Positions 8,053 through 15,797 of a stretch of DNA of 42,060 nt are shown one piece after another. The position numbers and the translations under genes were made by a program. Positions within the stretch are counted from its first letter, which is position 1, and each line of letters starts with the position of its first letter. Below the pieces are notes generated by a model, which did no database searches, had not been told where the DNA came from, and saw only the letters and a list, made by a program, of their open reading frames with translations. The DNA comes from Bacteroides sp. (GTDB lineage: Bacteria; Bacteroidota; Bacteroidia; Bacteroidales; Muribaculaceae): the NCBI GenBank assembly GCA_014802425.1, contig JAAVCH010000023.1, forward strand, positions 157,137 to 199,196, given 5' to 3'.

Positions 8053-10122
8053 TCAGAACGCGATGTCGTTCATGCGTACGACCCAGGGCACTACATCCAC
8101 GCTCACGCTGATGTAGACTTCCGAGCTCTCGTCGGGAGTGTCGGGAGTGGGGGGATTGGGGTCGTTTTCGGGGATACGGGGGTGTCCGAGGGTATTGAGG
8201 CGGGTCACCGTAAGCTTGTAGACGTTGTTGCGCACCACGGCGAATTCCATCGGGCCCATCACGCCGTTCTGGAGGTTGTCGTTATGACGGTTCCAGTAAT
8301 AGTAGTAGCAGTAATAGCCCCATTCCTGTGTTTCGGAATCCTGGCTCGACTGGTAGAGTGTGAATCCGAGCGAAGTGGCCTTCTGCTTGAAGGCCATGCG
8401 GGCGTTCTGTGTGGCGGTCGAGGTGTGGTTGGGGTCGGCCTGACGTGCGTTTTCCCATATCTGCCATTTGGCGTTGGCCGAGTCGGAGTCCTCGGCGAGG
8501 TCGTCGGTGAATGTCTTGCCGTCGATGGTGATGGTGCCGTAGCCGCCTGTGCCGAAGCAGAGGATGTACAGGGGCGCCTTGCGGTCGAGGTCCTGTTCGG
8601 CCGCGGTCAGCTCCTCATTGAAGCCGGCCACGTTGAGGGCGGCCTGCTGCACGTTTTCCCAGGTCACGTAAAGGGTGTTGCCGGCCAGCGAATAGAGGAT
8701 CGGGTCGGTGTCGGGATTGCGGGTGAGGAGGGATGAGCCGTTGCCGTTGCCCGCATAGTTGAGGGCGGTGTAGAGCTCCTTCTCCCATTTGGTGGCCGTG
8801 GCGGAGTTGAGCACTTCGGTCGGGAGCAGGCGGCTCTTGAAGATCACGCCTGTGGACTGCGAGTTGACCTGCGGGGTTCTTCCGGGGATGGTGTTCTCCA
8901 TCACGTAGCGCCATACGTGGAACGACTTGTCGCCGTAATTGTCGCTCGCTCCCTTCACTACTTCCGAGCAGTAGATCCAGTCCCAGCCTTCACCCTTGCT
9001 GGCCACGAGTCCCTCGGGGGTGAAGAAAGGATAGGAGAAATACTTCGAGAAGTCGGTGTCGATCATCTCGCGCTTTTCCTGGGCGTAGGTGGATATGACG
9101 TAGTTGTCGGGCATCTCGTAGCCGCAGAGCTGGAAGCCGGGGCCGGCGGGCAGGCCATTGTCGGACACGCGGCCGAGATAGTACTGTGTCTTGCTCATGT
9201 TGGTGAGGCCCATGGAGTAGAGCGTACACTTCACGATGTTGTCGCCGTCGGCATTGTTGACCACGGCATACGTGAAGGGTTCCCCCTTGATGCCGTTATA
9301 GCCTTCGTGCTCGATCTGCGACCCGTCACGGAAGTCGAGGCGCGCCGCCATGCGCTGCACGTTGACGGCGCCGGCGTTGGTCAGGTTGTCGACCGCTTCC
9401 TCAGTGCCGGGCTGGTTGAGGCCGGAGAGCTTGAAGGCAGTGGTGGCGGTGCTGTACTTGTTCCATTCGTCGATGGTGGCCGGAAACAGGCGCGGGGCGA
9501 GCGTCACGTTCGACATCGTGAAGCCCTCGCTGCCGTTGTTGCGGCGGTTCCAGATGCCGTCGCTCGTATTGTCGGTGTACACCATTTCATACCAGTTGGA
9601 GGCGGTGTATTCGCCGCTTCCATCGGCCACCTGGTTGATGCGGCTGATGAGGTCGCTTGTGGGGTTGCAGAAGATGAATACGTTGATTTTGTTCACGTCC
9701 TGATTCCCCTTGTTGGCGTCATAGTAGGTGCTGATGTCGGTCTTGTTGAACTTCGCGGTGGTCTGGTAGAGGGGGGCGCCCGCTACGGAGACGGCCTCGA
9801 TCGTGCCCTTGTTGTCGGTGCCGGGCACTCGGGAGGAGGCGATGTAGTTGTTCTTATTGTCGGTTATGACGATAAGCACCTCGTTGACTGCGTTCTCCAC
9901 GTCGGAGCCCACCTCCACGCCGCCGCTGCTGGTGTCGGGCCCTATGGTCTCGGAGCGTGTGGCGCCACGGCCCTGGGGGTTGAGGGTGACGGTCATGTAG
10001 ACACCGTCGCGGCCGGCCGTGCCGGCTTCTTCTTCGCCCGTCTGGGGGAAGTCGTCGTGGGAGCAGGCAGTCAGCAGCGGGAGCGCCGCCAGCATCCAGA
10101 GAAAGTGTTTCTTGTTTGACAT
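8053..10122 (-). CDS. mfa1: Mfa1-like major fimbrillin (shaft subunit)
   Basis: This is a 689-residue major subunit of a type V fimbria, exported as a lipoprotein and polymerised by strand exchange after proteolytic trimming. The lipobox is LTAC (Cys 20), followed by SHDDFP. A basic site near residues 51-57 (GRGATRS) is a candidate for trypsin-like maturation cleavage. The N-terminal domain carries NEVLIVITDNKNNY and KINVFIFCNP. The fimbrillin helix-strand VQRMAARLDFRDGS is near residue 258. The C-terminal domain has EFAVVRNNVYKLTVTRLNTLG followed by a Pro-rich linker and a final strand ending VVPWVVRMNDIAF, the layout of the Fimbrillin_C region (PF15495). It is preceded by DUF3575 and DUF3868 genes and followed by mfa2. 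At 689 residues it is longer than P. gingivalis Mfa1 (about 560). Confidence 0.85.
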   Translation of the reverse strand: MSNKKHFLWMLAALPLLTACSHDDFPQTGEEEAGTAGRDGVYMTVTLNPQGRGATRSETIGPDTSSGGVEVGSDVENAVNEVLIVITDNKNNYIASSRVPGTDNKGTIEAVSVAGAPLYQTTAKFNKTDISTYYDANKGNQDVNKINVFIFCNPTSDLISRINQVADGSGEYTASNWYEMVYTDNTSDGIWNRRNNGSEGFTMSNVTLAPRLFPATIDEWNKYSTATTAFKLSGLNQPGTEEAVDNLTNAGAVNVQRMAARLDFRDGSQIEHEGYNGIKGEPFTYAVVNNADGDNIVKCTLYSMGLTNMSKTQYYLGRVSDNGLPAGPGFQLCGYEMPDNYVISTYAQEKREMIDTDFSKYFSYPFFTPEGLVASKGEGWDWIYCSEVVKGASDNYGDKSFHVWRYVMENTIPGRTPQVNSQSTGVIFKSRLLPTEVLNSATATKWEKELYTALNYAGNGNGSSLLTRNPDTDPILYSLAGNTLYVTWENVQQAALNVAGFNEELTAAEQDLDRKAPLYILCFGTGGYGTITIDGKTFTDDLAEDSDSANAKWQIWENARQADPNHTSTATQNARMAFKQKATSLGFTLYQSSQDSETQEWGYYCYYYYWNRHNDNLQNGVMGPMEFAVVRNNVYKLTVTRLNTLGHPRIPENDPNPPTPDTPDESSEVYISVSVDVVPWVVRMNDIAF

Positions 10123-10177
10123 AGATTGAGTTGTTGGATTATATGATTTTTTCTTTTTCTGAAGATGCGGCTCCCGC

Positions 10178-11617
10178 TCACAGGATCCTTACGCTCCCCC
10201 GTGTGGCGGACTCGCGGACGCGGGCTATCTCGTCGAGTGCGCCCTGCGCTTCGGGCACTCCGTCCCTTCGGGCGCGGAGCAGCAGCTCCTCGGCCTTGTC
10301 GAGGTCGTCGGTCATGATGGCCAGCACTCCGCGGGCGTAGATGGCCTCGGGGTCGTCGCCGGCGCGGTCGAGCAGCCTTTCCGCCTCGGCGTAGCGTCCC
10401 TGGTTCATGGCCGAGTTGGCGGCGTTGAGGTTGGCCGTGAGGTTGTCGGGGTAAAGGCGGGCCGCCATCTGGAATGCCTCGTCATACTCGGCGCTGCCCG
10501 GCTCGCAGCTGTTGGCAAGCAGGAAAAGCTCGTTGAGGCTGAGGTTGCGCGGGTTGGTGCGCATCACGCGGCGTATCTCCTCCACGTCGTAGTAGCGGCG
10601 CACACGGTAGCGGATGCGGTAGTCGGTATGGCGGAGGGAGGGATATACGTTTGCCAGCAGGAAGGGGTACTCTTCGGGAAAGCGGGCGCGGAACACGTCG
10701 TTGCGCGTTTCGGCCGGGATGCTCCTGTCGTCGATGAACTCCACCATCCGCTCGCGCCCCGGGGCCGGGTGCTCCACGAGCCATTCGCGCAGTCCGGCCC
10801 AGTCTTCGGGCACCGACGAAGTGTGGTAGATCGAGGCCGGGAAAGTGGAATTGGCCGCCACATACTCCTTCACCGCCTCCGTACGCCCCTTGGCCAGGCG
10901 CACGTTGTTGGCGTAGCTGCCCTCCGGCGATGCGTAGCCCGTGAGCCATATGGCCTCCACGGTGGCGTCGCTGTTGTCGCGCACGGCGTTGATGGTGCGC
11001 AGTATCGTGTCGAGTTCGGCGTGGTTGCCGGCGTAGCTCCAGTCGATTTCGGTGCGGTTGACCTTGAAGATGATGTTGGCCTTTCCGCTCAGGTTGAATA
11101 TCTTTTCGGCCGAATCCTTCGGGGCCACGTACCGGTAGGCCGGACGGGCCTTGACGGGACGGAAGTCGAGGTCGGCCACCGGTGTCAGGCCGGTCAGCGG
11201 GGCCTTGCAGTTGCAGATGGCCGTCGTGTCGGAGCGGATGATGATCTGCGACTCGTCAAACCCGGCTCCGCACTCCACGGTGCAGGAATACTCGACCGGC
11301 GCGCCCTTACCGGCTCTCGAGAGCGTAAGGGGGGAGTCCAGCCCGTCGCGCACCTGTGCGTACCATGCCTGTTTGCCCGCGATGCGCACGGGAGGCATCT
11401 CCACGGAGTCGGAGGCCGACACGAGCATCGGGGTGAGCGTGACGATGTCGTTGCCCTTGAGGCGGAATCCCGCGGGATCGACGGTCATGTTGAGGGTGAT
11501 CATCTCGTTCCCCCTGTTGACGCTCATTCCGGATATGTGGAGCCGCGAGGTATTGGTCTGTGCCGGGGCCATAACCGACAGCAGGAGGGCTGCCGATGCC
11601 ATGAAAGTCTTTTTCAT
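10178..11617 (-). CDS. DUF3868 / OmpA-like / TPR protein of the fimbrial operon
   Basis: This is a 479-residue secreted protein with a type I signal peptide (MKKTFMASAALLLSVMAPAQ). The N-terminal 130 residues resemble DUF3868: SRLHISGMSVNRGNEMITLNM, then KGNDIVTLTPMLVSASD. A central OmpA-like segment shows IWLTGYASPEGSYANN followed by LAKGRTEAVKEYV near residues 215-245, the pattern of peptidoglycan-associated domains. The C-terminal 100 residues hold TPR-like helices (ANLNAANSAMNQGRYAEAERLL and DPEAIYARGVLAIMTDDLDKAEELL). DUF3868 proteins are commonly encoded just upstream of Mfa-type fimbrillins, as here (55 bases before mfa1). I infer a periplasmic assembly or cell-wall anchoring factor for the fimbria. 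The exact job is not known to me. Confidence 0.8.
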   Translation of the reverse strand: MKKTFMASAALLLSVMAPAQTNTSRLHISGMSVNRGNEMITLNMTVDPAGFRLKGNDIVTLTPMLVSASDSVEMPPVRIAGKQAWYAQVRDGLDSPLTLSRAGKGAPVEYSCTVECGAGFDESQIIIRSDTTAICNCKAPLTGLTPVADLDFRPVKARPAYRYVAPKDSAEKIFNLSGKANIIFKVNRTEIDWSYAGNHAELDTILRTINAVRDNSDATVEAIWLTGYASPEGSYANNVRLAKGRTEAVKEYVAANSTFPASIYHTSSVPEDWAGLREWLVEHPAPGRERMVEFIDDRSIPAETRNDVFRARFPEEYPFLLANVYPSLRHTDYRIRYRVRRYYDVEEIRRVMRTNPRNLSLNELFLLANSCEPGSAEYDEAFQMAARLYPDNLTANLNAANSAMNQGRYAEAERLLDRAGDDPEAIYARGVLAIMTDDLDKAEELLLRARRDGVPEAQGALDEIARVRESATRGSVRIL

Positions 11618-11637
11618 ATCGGTCGTAAGGATTTTTT

Positions 11638-12222
11638 TCAGAAGAGATAGACGATGTTGAGCGCGGCCTTCGTGGGCCCGATGTACTCATGATGCTTTCC
11701 TGAGGCGATTTTTGTGCCGCACCGTGCGCAGGGATATTCGTCGAACACCGTGTGGATCCACCCCACGCCGATTTCCGCCTCGATGTTCCAGTGGCGTCCC
11801 ACGGCCCAGTCGTAGCCGTACCCTATGCCCGCGCCGGCTCCCCATCCCTGGTAGCGCCGGTCCTTTAGGCGCGAGAAATCGGAGCCGAGGAAGTTGAAGC
11901 CCCCGGGGATGTTGCCGAAGTTGTATTCCCCTCCGATGGCGTGCAGACCGAGGAAATGGCCCTGGAATCGGCGGCAGAACCAGTAGCGCCCCTCAGGCTG
12001 TACGAGCCAGTGGCGCCACTTGTGGCCGTCGACGCTCCAGAGGTTGAGCTGGCCGGCCACGTTAAGTGTCCATTTCGGGGCAAGCCCCACCTCAATCCCG
12101 AGGTTAGGACTCAGCAGGGCGTCGCTTACAAGATTGGTCTTGAGGGCGGCTTTCTGTGCGCAGGCGTTTCCGTAGGCCATGAGCGCAGACAATATGGTTA
12201 GGCAAAATCTGAACGGTTTCAT
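11638..12222 (-). CDS. DUF3575 family outer-membrane beta protein
   Basis: This 194-residue protein is the first gene of the fimbrial operon. Signal peptide MKPFRFCLTILSALMAYGNACAQ is followed by KAALKTNLVSDALLSPNLGIEVGLAPKWTLNV, which is typical of DUF3575. Alternating short strands follow (GRYWFC, HFLGLHAIGGEYNFGN, GWGAGAGIGYGYDWAVGRHWNIEAEIGVGW), and it ends ALNIVYLF with a terminal Phe, as expected of a small outer-membrane barrel. Two cysteines near CARCGTK could form a disulphide. It lies 20 bases upstream of the DUF3868 gene. DUF3575 proteins often accompany fimbrillin operons in Bacteroidales; a role in fimbrial assembly at the outer membrane is inferred. Confidence 0.82.
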   Translation of the reverse strand: MKPFRFCLTILSALMAYGNACAQKAALKTNLVSDALLSPNLGIEVGLAPKWTLNVAGQLNLWSVDGHKWRHWLVQPEGRYWFCRRFQGHFLGLHAIGGEYNFGNIPGGFNFLGSDFSRLKDRRYQGWGAGAGIGYGYDWAVGRHWNIEAEIGVGWIHTVFDEYPCARCGTKIASGKHHEYIGPTKAALNIVYLF

Positions 12223-12263
12223 ACGCAGGTTTTGTAGAAATGTAGGTTTGATTCGGTCAATCC

Positions 12264-12289
12264 CCTTATCCTCATTGACGAGGGTAAGG
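12264..12289 (-). promoter_or_regulatory. Leader hairpin of the fimbrial operon, with competing pairing
   Basis: The leader is about 155 bases. Bases 12280-12289 pair with 12264-12273 (9 of 10 positions), leaving the loop GTCAAT (12279-12274 on the minus strand). This loop is exactly complementary to ATTGAC at 12261-12256 just downstream, so a second pairing is possible that competes with the first. Such a layout could be a switch affecting translation of the first gene. No protein or ligand can be named. Confidence 0.35.
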
Positions 12290-12383
12290 CGACGCTGTAG
12301 AGATCATTCTGCGTTATTGTCGAAGCTTAAGTTGTGGTTGTTCGGTTAGGTTGTGTATTCGCTGGTACGGAATGATTCTATTG

Positions 12384-12413
12384 CAAAGGTACAATAAAAT
12401 TTTTAAGAAACAA
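12384..12413 (-). promoter_or_regulatory. Promoter of the fimbrial operon
   Basis: On the minus strand TACCTTTG (12391-12384) matches the Bacteroidetes -7 element TAnnTTTG. A -33 TTG (12413-12411) lies exactly 19 bases upstream. Transcription would start near 12,377, giving a leader of about 155 bases. No inverted repeats bracket the element, so there is no sign of an invertible promoter. Confidence 0.7.
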
Positions 12414-12696
12414 TCAAAAAATGTAAAAATTAATTCCGCCTCGCCGCCGTGATTCCCCCTCACGGCTTCGGACGGTTTCCCTATTGCGCATTCGTACCGT
12501 ATCTTTTCCCGGATTCCAGTGAGTCCCCGTTTTTTTTACCTTTTTTGCCCCTCGGGGGCGATTATCCGCATCCGGCGTCAAACCAAATGGGCGCCTTGAT
12601 CGTTATACTCTAATGAGTCGGACTGCGGGGGCTTCCGCGCCCTGCGTGGTCCCGCCTCCGGCACCCTGATAATTCCAGTAACTCCAATAAGATATT
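12414..12696. other. Intergenic region upstream of gpmI
   Basis: This stretch separates the fimbrial promoter from gpmI. It holds a 7-bp inverted repeat, GCCGTGA/TCACGGC (12446-12466), just upstream of the fimbrial -33 element, which could be an operator. A T-rich run at 12531-12546 contains TACCTTTT, a weak -7 candidate for gpmI without a good -33. A GCCCC/GGGGC hairpin at 12547-12558 is preceded rather than followed by T residues on the plus strand, so it is not a terminator for either neighbour. I see no gene in it. Confidence 0.4.
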
Positions 12697-14208
12697 ATGT
12701 CGAACAAAGCACTTCTCATCATCCTCGACGGATATGGCATCGGCGACCACGGCAAGGACGACGCCATCTTCAACACTCCCACCCCCTTCATGGACTCGCT
12801 CGTAGCCGGTTATCCACATTCCAAGCTCCAGGCCAGCGGCGAGAACGTCGGTCTCCCCGACGGGCAGATGGGCAACTCCGAGGTGGGCCACCTCAACATC
12901 GGCGCAGGCCGCGTGGTGTATCAGGATCTTGTGAAGATTAACCGCGCGATCGCCGACGGCTCCTTCGCCGAGAACCCCGAAATCAAGAGCGCGTTCTCCT
13001 ACGCCAAGGAGCACGACGTGCCCATCCACTTCATGGGCCTCTGCTCCACGGGGGGCGTACACTCCTCGCTCGACCATCTCTATGCCCTCTGCGACACCGC
13101 CAAGGCCTACGGCCTCGACCGCACCTATATACACTGCTTCATGGACGGCCGCGACACCGACCCGAAGTCGGGAGCCGGATTCCTGACCGACGTCCGTGAC
13201 CACTGCGGGAAGTCGGCCGGCACGATAGCCACCGTCATCGGCCGCTACTACGCCATGGACCGCGACCACCGCTGGGAGCGCCTCAAAGAGGCCTACGACC
13301 TCCTCGTCGACGGCCAGGGAAAGAAGACGTCCGACGTCGTGGCAGCCGTTGAGGAAAGCTACGCCGAGGGCGTGACCGACGAATTCCTCAAGCCCATCGT
13401 CAACGAAACCGTCGACGGCCGCATCGGCGAGGGACACGTGGTGATTTTCTTCAACTACCGCAACGACCGCGCCAAAGAGCTCACCACAGTGCTCACCCAG
13501 CACGAGGAGGACGGCATGAAGCCCATCCCGGGCCTGCAGTTCTACTGCATGACCCCCTACGACGATTCGTTCAAGGGAGTACACGTCATCTTCCCCAAGG
13601 CCGACGTGCAGATGACCCTCGCCGAGTACCTTTCCGACAAGGGTAAGAAGCAGCTCCACATCGCCGAGACTGAGAAGTACGCCCATGTGACCTTCTTCTT
13701 CAACGGCGGCCGAGAGGCTCCGTTCGAGGGTGAGGACCGTGTGCTCGTGGCATCCCCCAAGGTGGCCACCTACGACCTCCAGCCCGAGATGTCGGCTCCG
13801 GAAGTGACAGAGAAGCTCGTGGCTGCCATCGACACCGAGAAGTACGACTTCATCGTGGTCAATTTCGCCAACGGCGACATGGTGGGGCACACCGGCGTCT
13901 ATCCGGCCATCCAGAAGGCCGTGGAGACACTCGACAAGTGTGTGGAGAAGGTGATCACCGCCGCCCTGGCCCACGGCTATGAAAGCATCATCATCGCCGA
14001 CCACGGCAACGCCGACCACGCCATCAACGAGGACGGCACTCCCAACACCGCCCATTCGCTCAATCCCGTGCCCTTCATCTACGTGGGCTCCGACAAGGAC
14101 GCCAAGCTCAAGGACGGCCGCCTGGCCGACGTGGCTCCCAGCCTCCTCTACCTCATGGGCCTCGAACGTCCCGCCGAGATGGACGGAGAAGTCCTCATCG
14201 AAAAGTAA
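12697..14208 (+). CDS. gpmI: 2,3-bisphosphoglycerate-independent phosphoglycerate mutase
   Basis: This is the glycolytic and gluconeogenic enzyme that interconverts 3- and 2-phosphoglycerate through a phosphoserine intermediate, using two Mn ions, in the cytosol. Its 503 residues are close to the usual 505-515. The alkaline-phosphatase-fold metal site begins [12 protein letters not shown] (Asp 11), and the phosphorylated serine is Ser 61 in [15 protein letters not shown]. Other family blocks are [52 protein letters not shown] and the late metal ligands [13 protein letters not shown]. The next gene begins 14 bases after the stop, so gpmI probably leads an operon with the phosphohydrolase and GH3 genes. 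Confidence 0.97.
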   Translation: MSNKALLIILDGYGIGDHGKDDAIFNTPTPFMDSLVAGYPHSKLQASGENVGLPDGQMGNSEVGHLNIGAGRVVYQDLVKINRAIADGSFAENPEIKSAFSYAKEHDVPIHFMGLCSTGGVHSSLDHLYALCDTAKAYGLDRTYIHCFMDGRDTDPKSGAGFLTDVRDHCGKSAGTIATVIGRYYAMDRDHRWERLKEAYDLLVDGQGKKTSDVVAAVEESYAEGVTDEFLKPIVNETVDGRIGEGHVVIFFNYRNDRAKELTTVLTQHEEDGMKPIPGLQFYCMTPYDDSFKGVHVIFPKADVQMTLAEYLSDKGKKQLHIAETEKYAHVTFFFNGGREAPFEGEDRVLVASPKVATYDLQPEMSAPEVTEKLVAAIDTEKYDFIVVNFANGDMVGHTGVYPAIQKAVETLDKCVEKVITAALAHGYESIIIADHGNADHAINEDGTPNTAHSLNPVPFIYVGSDKDAKLKDGRLADVAPSLLYLMGLERPAEMDGEVLIEK

Positions 14209-14222
14209 GGCCTGCGGCAGAA

Positions 14223-15797
14223 ATGATACGTACGGCAATATCCCTTATTTGTGTCCTCGCAGGCGTGATAGGCGCCTGCGGGGGCAATCTCGTAATACTC
14301 CACACCAACGACACCCACTCCGCCATCGACCCCGACGCCTCGGGAGCCGGGGGCGTGCTGCAGCGCAAGGCCGTGATCGACTCCGTGCGCGCCGCCGAGA
14401 AGAACGTAGTGCTCGTCGATGCCGGCGATGTGGTGCAGGGCACGCTGTTCTTCAAGTTCTTCAAGGGTGACGTGGAGTACCCGCTGATGAACATGATGGG
14501 CTACGACATCCAGATCCTCGGCAACCATGAGTTTGACAACGGCATGGCCGACCTCGCCGCCCATGCCCGCACGCTCGACGCCGAACTCCTCTCGGCCAAC
14601 TACGACATGACCGGCACCCCTCTCGAAGGGCTTTACAAGCCATACGCCATCCGCGAATTCGACGGCCGGAGGGTGGGATTCATCGGCATCAACATCGACC
14701 CGTCGAGCATCATCGCCTCGGCCAACTACGAGGGGATGGGGTTTAAGGATGTGATACCCACGGCCAACGCCCTGGCCGCCGACCTGAAGCGCAACCACGG
14801 GTGCGACCTGGTGGTGGCGGTAAGCCATATCGGCGCCGTGAAGGAGAATGACAAGACCATCGATTACGAACTCGCGGCCGCCTCCAGCGACATCGACGTC
14901 ATCATCGGCGGCCACTCCCATACGCTGATACTCCCCGGGGGGGGTACCCCGGACACTCCGGACCTGGTGATGAACGCCGACGGACGCCCCGTGCTCGTGA
15001 CCCAGACCGGGCGCTACGGTAAATATCTCGGATACATCGACATCGACCTTGACGCGCTCGACCGGCAGACGCCGGCCGACTTCGTCTACCGGCTCATACC
15101 CGTCACCGACCGCTTTCCGCAGGAAAGCCTCGACAGCCGCATGGCAGGGTTCATCGCCCCCTACAGGGAACGCCTCACGGCTGTGGACCACCACGTAATC
15201 GGCCGCTCCGACCGGGGCATGACGGCCCACGACCGCGCCGGTGCCTACGTGAACTGGGCGGCCGACTTCGCTTCGCAGTACGGGGCCATGAAGGCCGACA
15301 GCCTGCGCGCCGCCGGGATGGATATCTCCCCGGTGGACTTCGGCATGATGAATGTGGGGGGCATACGCCATGACATGCCGGCCGGCGACGTGACAGAAGG
15401 ACTCATACTGGCCACATTCCCGTTCTCCAACCATATGGTGCTCTCTCGCATCAAAGGCTCCGACTTCATCGAGGCCATGCGTGTGGCGGCCTCCAAGGGG
15501 GGAGAGGCTATAAGCGACGAACTGCGTGTGCTCACCGACGGCGAGGGGCATCTCGTGCGCGTGCTCCTCAACGGTGAGGAAATGGATCCGGAGAAATACT
15601 ACGTGATGTCGACCATCGACTATCTCGCCTGGGGCAACGACGACTTCGTCAGCCTTGCCGACGGCGAGGTCATATGGCGTGACGAGCCGGAAATGTCGGC
15701 CCCCATGATGCGCTATATCAACGGACTGACGCGCCGCGGACTCCCGCTCGACGGCGATCCGCGTCCGCGTTTCGTGAAGGAGGTGGTGATTCCATGA
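14223..15797 (+). CDS. Secreted 5'-nucleotidase/UDP-sugar hydrolase-family metallophosphatase
   Basis: This 524-residue exported phosphohydrolase probably releases phosphate and nucleoside from nucleotides in the periplasm. The N-terminus has a hydrophobic signal ending IGAC, so it may be a lipoprotein. The metallophosphoesterase ligands are in order: LHTNDTHS, VDAGDVVQG, LGNHEFDNG, VAVSHIG and IIGGHSHT. From about residue 330 the C-terminal 5'-nucleotidase domain follows: DFGMMNVGGIRHDMPAGDVT, then LATFPFSNHMVLSRIKGSDF, and the nearly terminal YYVMSTIDYLAWGNDDF. Both domains are in one chain; some Bacteroides encode them as two adjacent genes. A run of eight G residues (14937-14944) sits in the coding sequence around residue 239. 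The stop overlaps the GH3 start by four bases (ATGA). Confidence 0.9.
   Translation: MIRTAISLICVLAGVIGACGGNLVILHTNDTHSAIDPDASGAGGVLQRKAVIDSVRAAEKNVVLVDAGDVVQGTLFFKFFKGDVEYPLMNMMGYDIQILGNHEFDNGMADLAAHARTLDAELLSANYDMTGTPLEGLYKPYAIREFDGRRVGFIGINIDPSSIIASANYEGMGFKDVIPTANALAADLKRNHGCDLVVAVSHIGAVKENDKTIDYELAAASSDIDVIIGGHSHTLILPGGGTPDTPDLVMNADGRPVLVTQTGRYGKYLGYIDIDLDALDRQTPADFVYRLIPVTDRFPQESLDSRMAGFIAPYRERLTAVDHHVIGRSDRGMTAHDRAGAYVNWAADFASQYGAMKADSLRAAGMDISPVDFGMMNVGGIRHDMPAGDVTEGLILATFPFSNHMVLSRIKGSDFIEAMRVAASKGGEAISDELRVLTDGEGHLVRVLLNGEEMDPEKYYVMSTIDYLAWGNDDFVSLADGEVIWRDEPEMSAPMMRYINGLTRRGLPLDGDPRPRFVKEVVIP

Noticed and set aside
8917-10119. Plus-strand open frame (400 codons) opposite mfa1
   Set aside because: Same kind of antisense artefact; no start context or recognisable protein features.
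12380-12425. Phase-variable invertible promoter for the fimbrial operon
   Set aside because: No inverted repeats flank the promoter and no recombinase gene is nearby.
12547-12558. GCCCC/GGGGC hairpin near a T-tract as a terminator
   Set aside because: The T-run precedes the stem on the plus strand and reads as A-run after it on the minus strand, so it fits a terminator in neither direction.
12610-14238. Long open frame (542 codons) antisense to gpmI
   Set aside because: It mirrors a fully recognised gene, has a low-complexity Val/Gly/His-rich composition, and arises because GC-rich codon use leaves few stops on the opposite strand.
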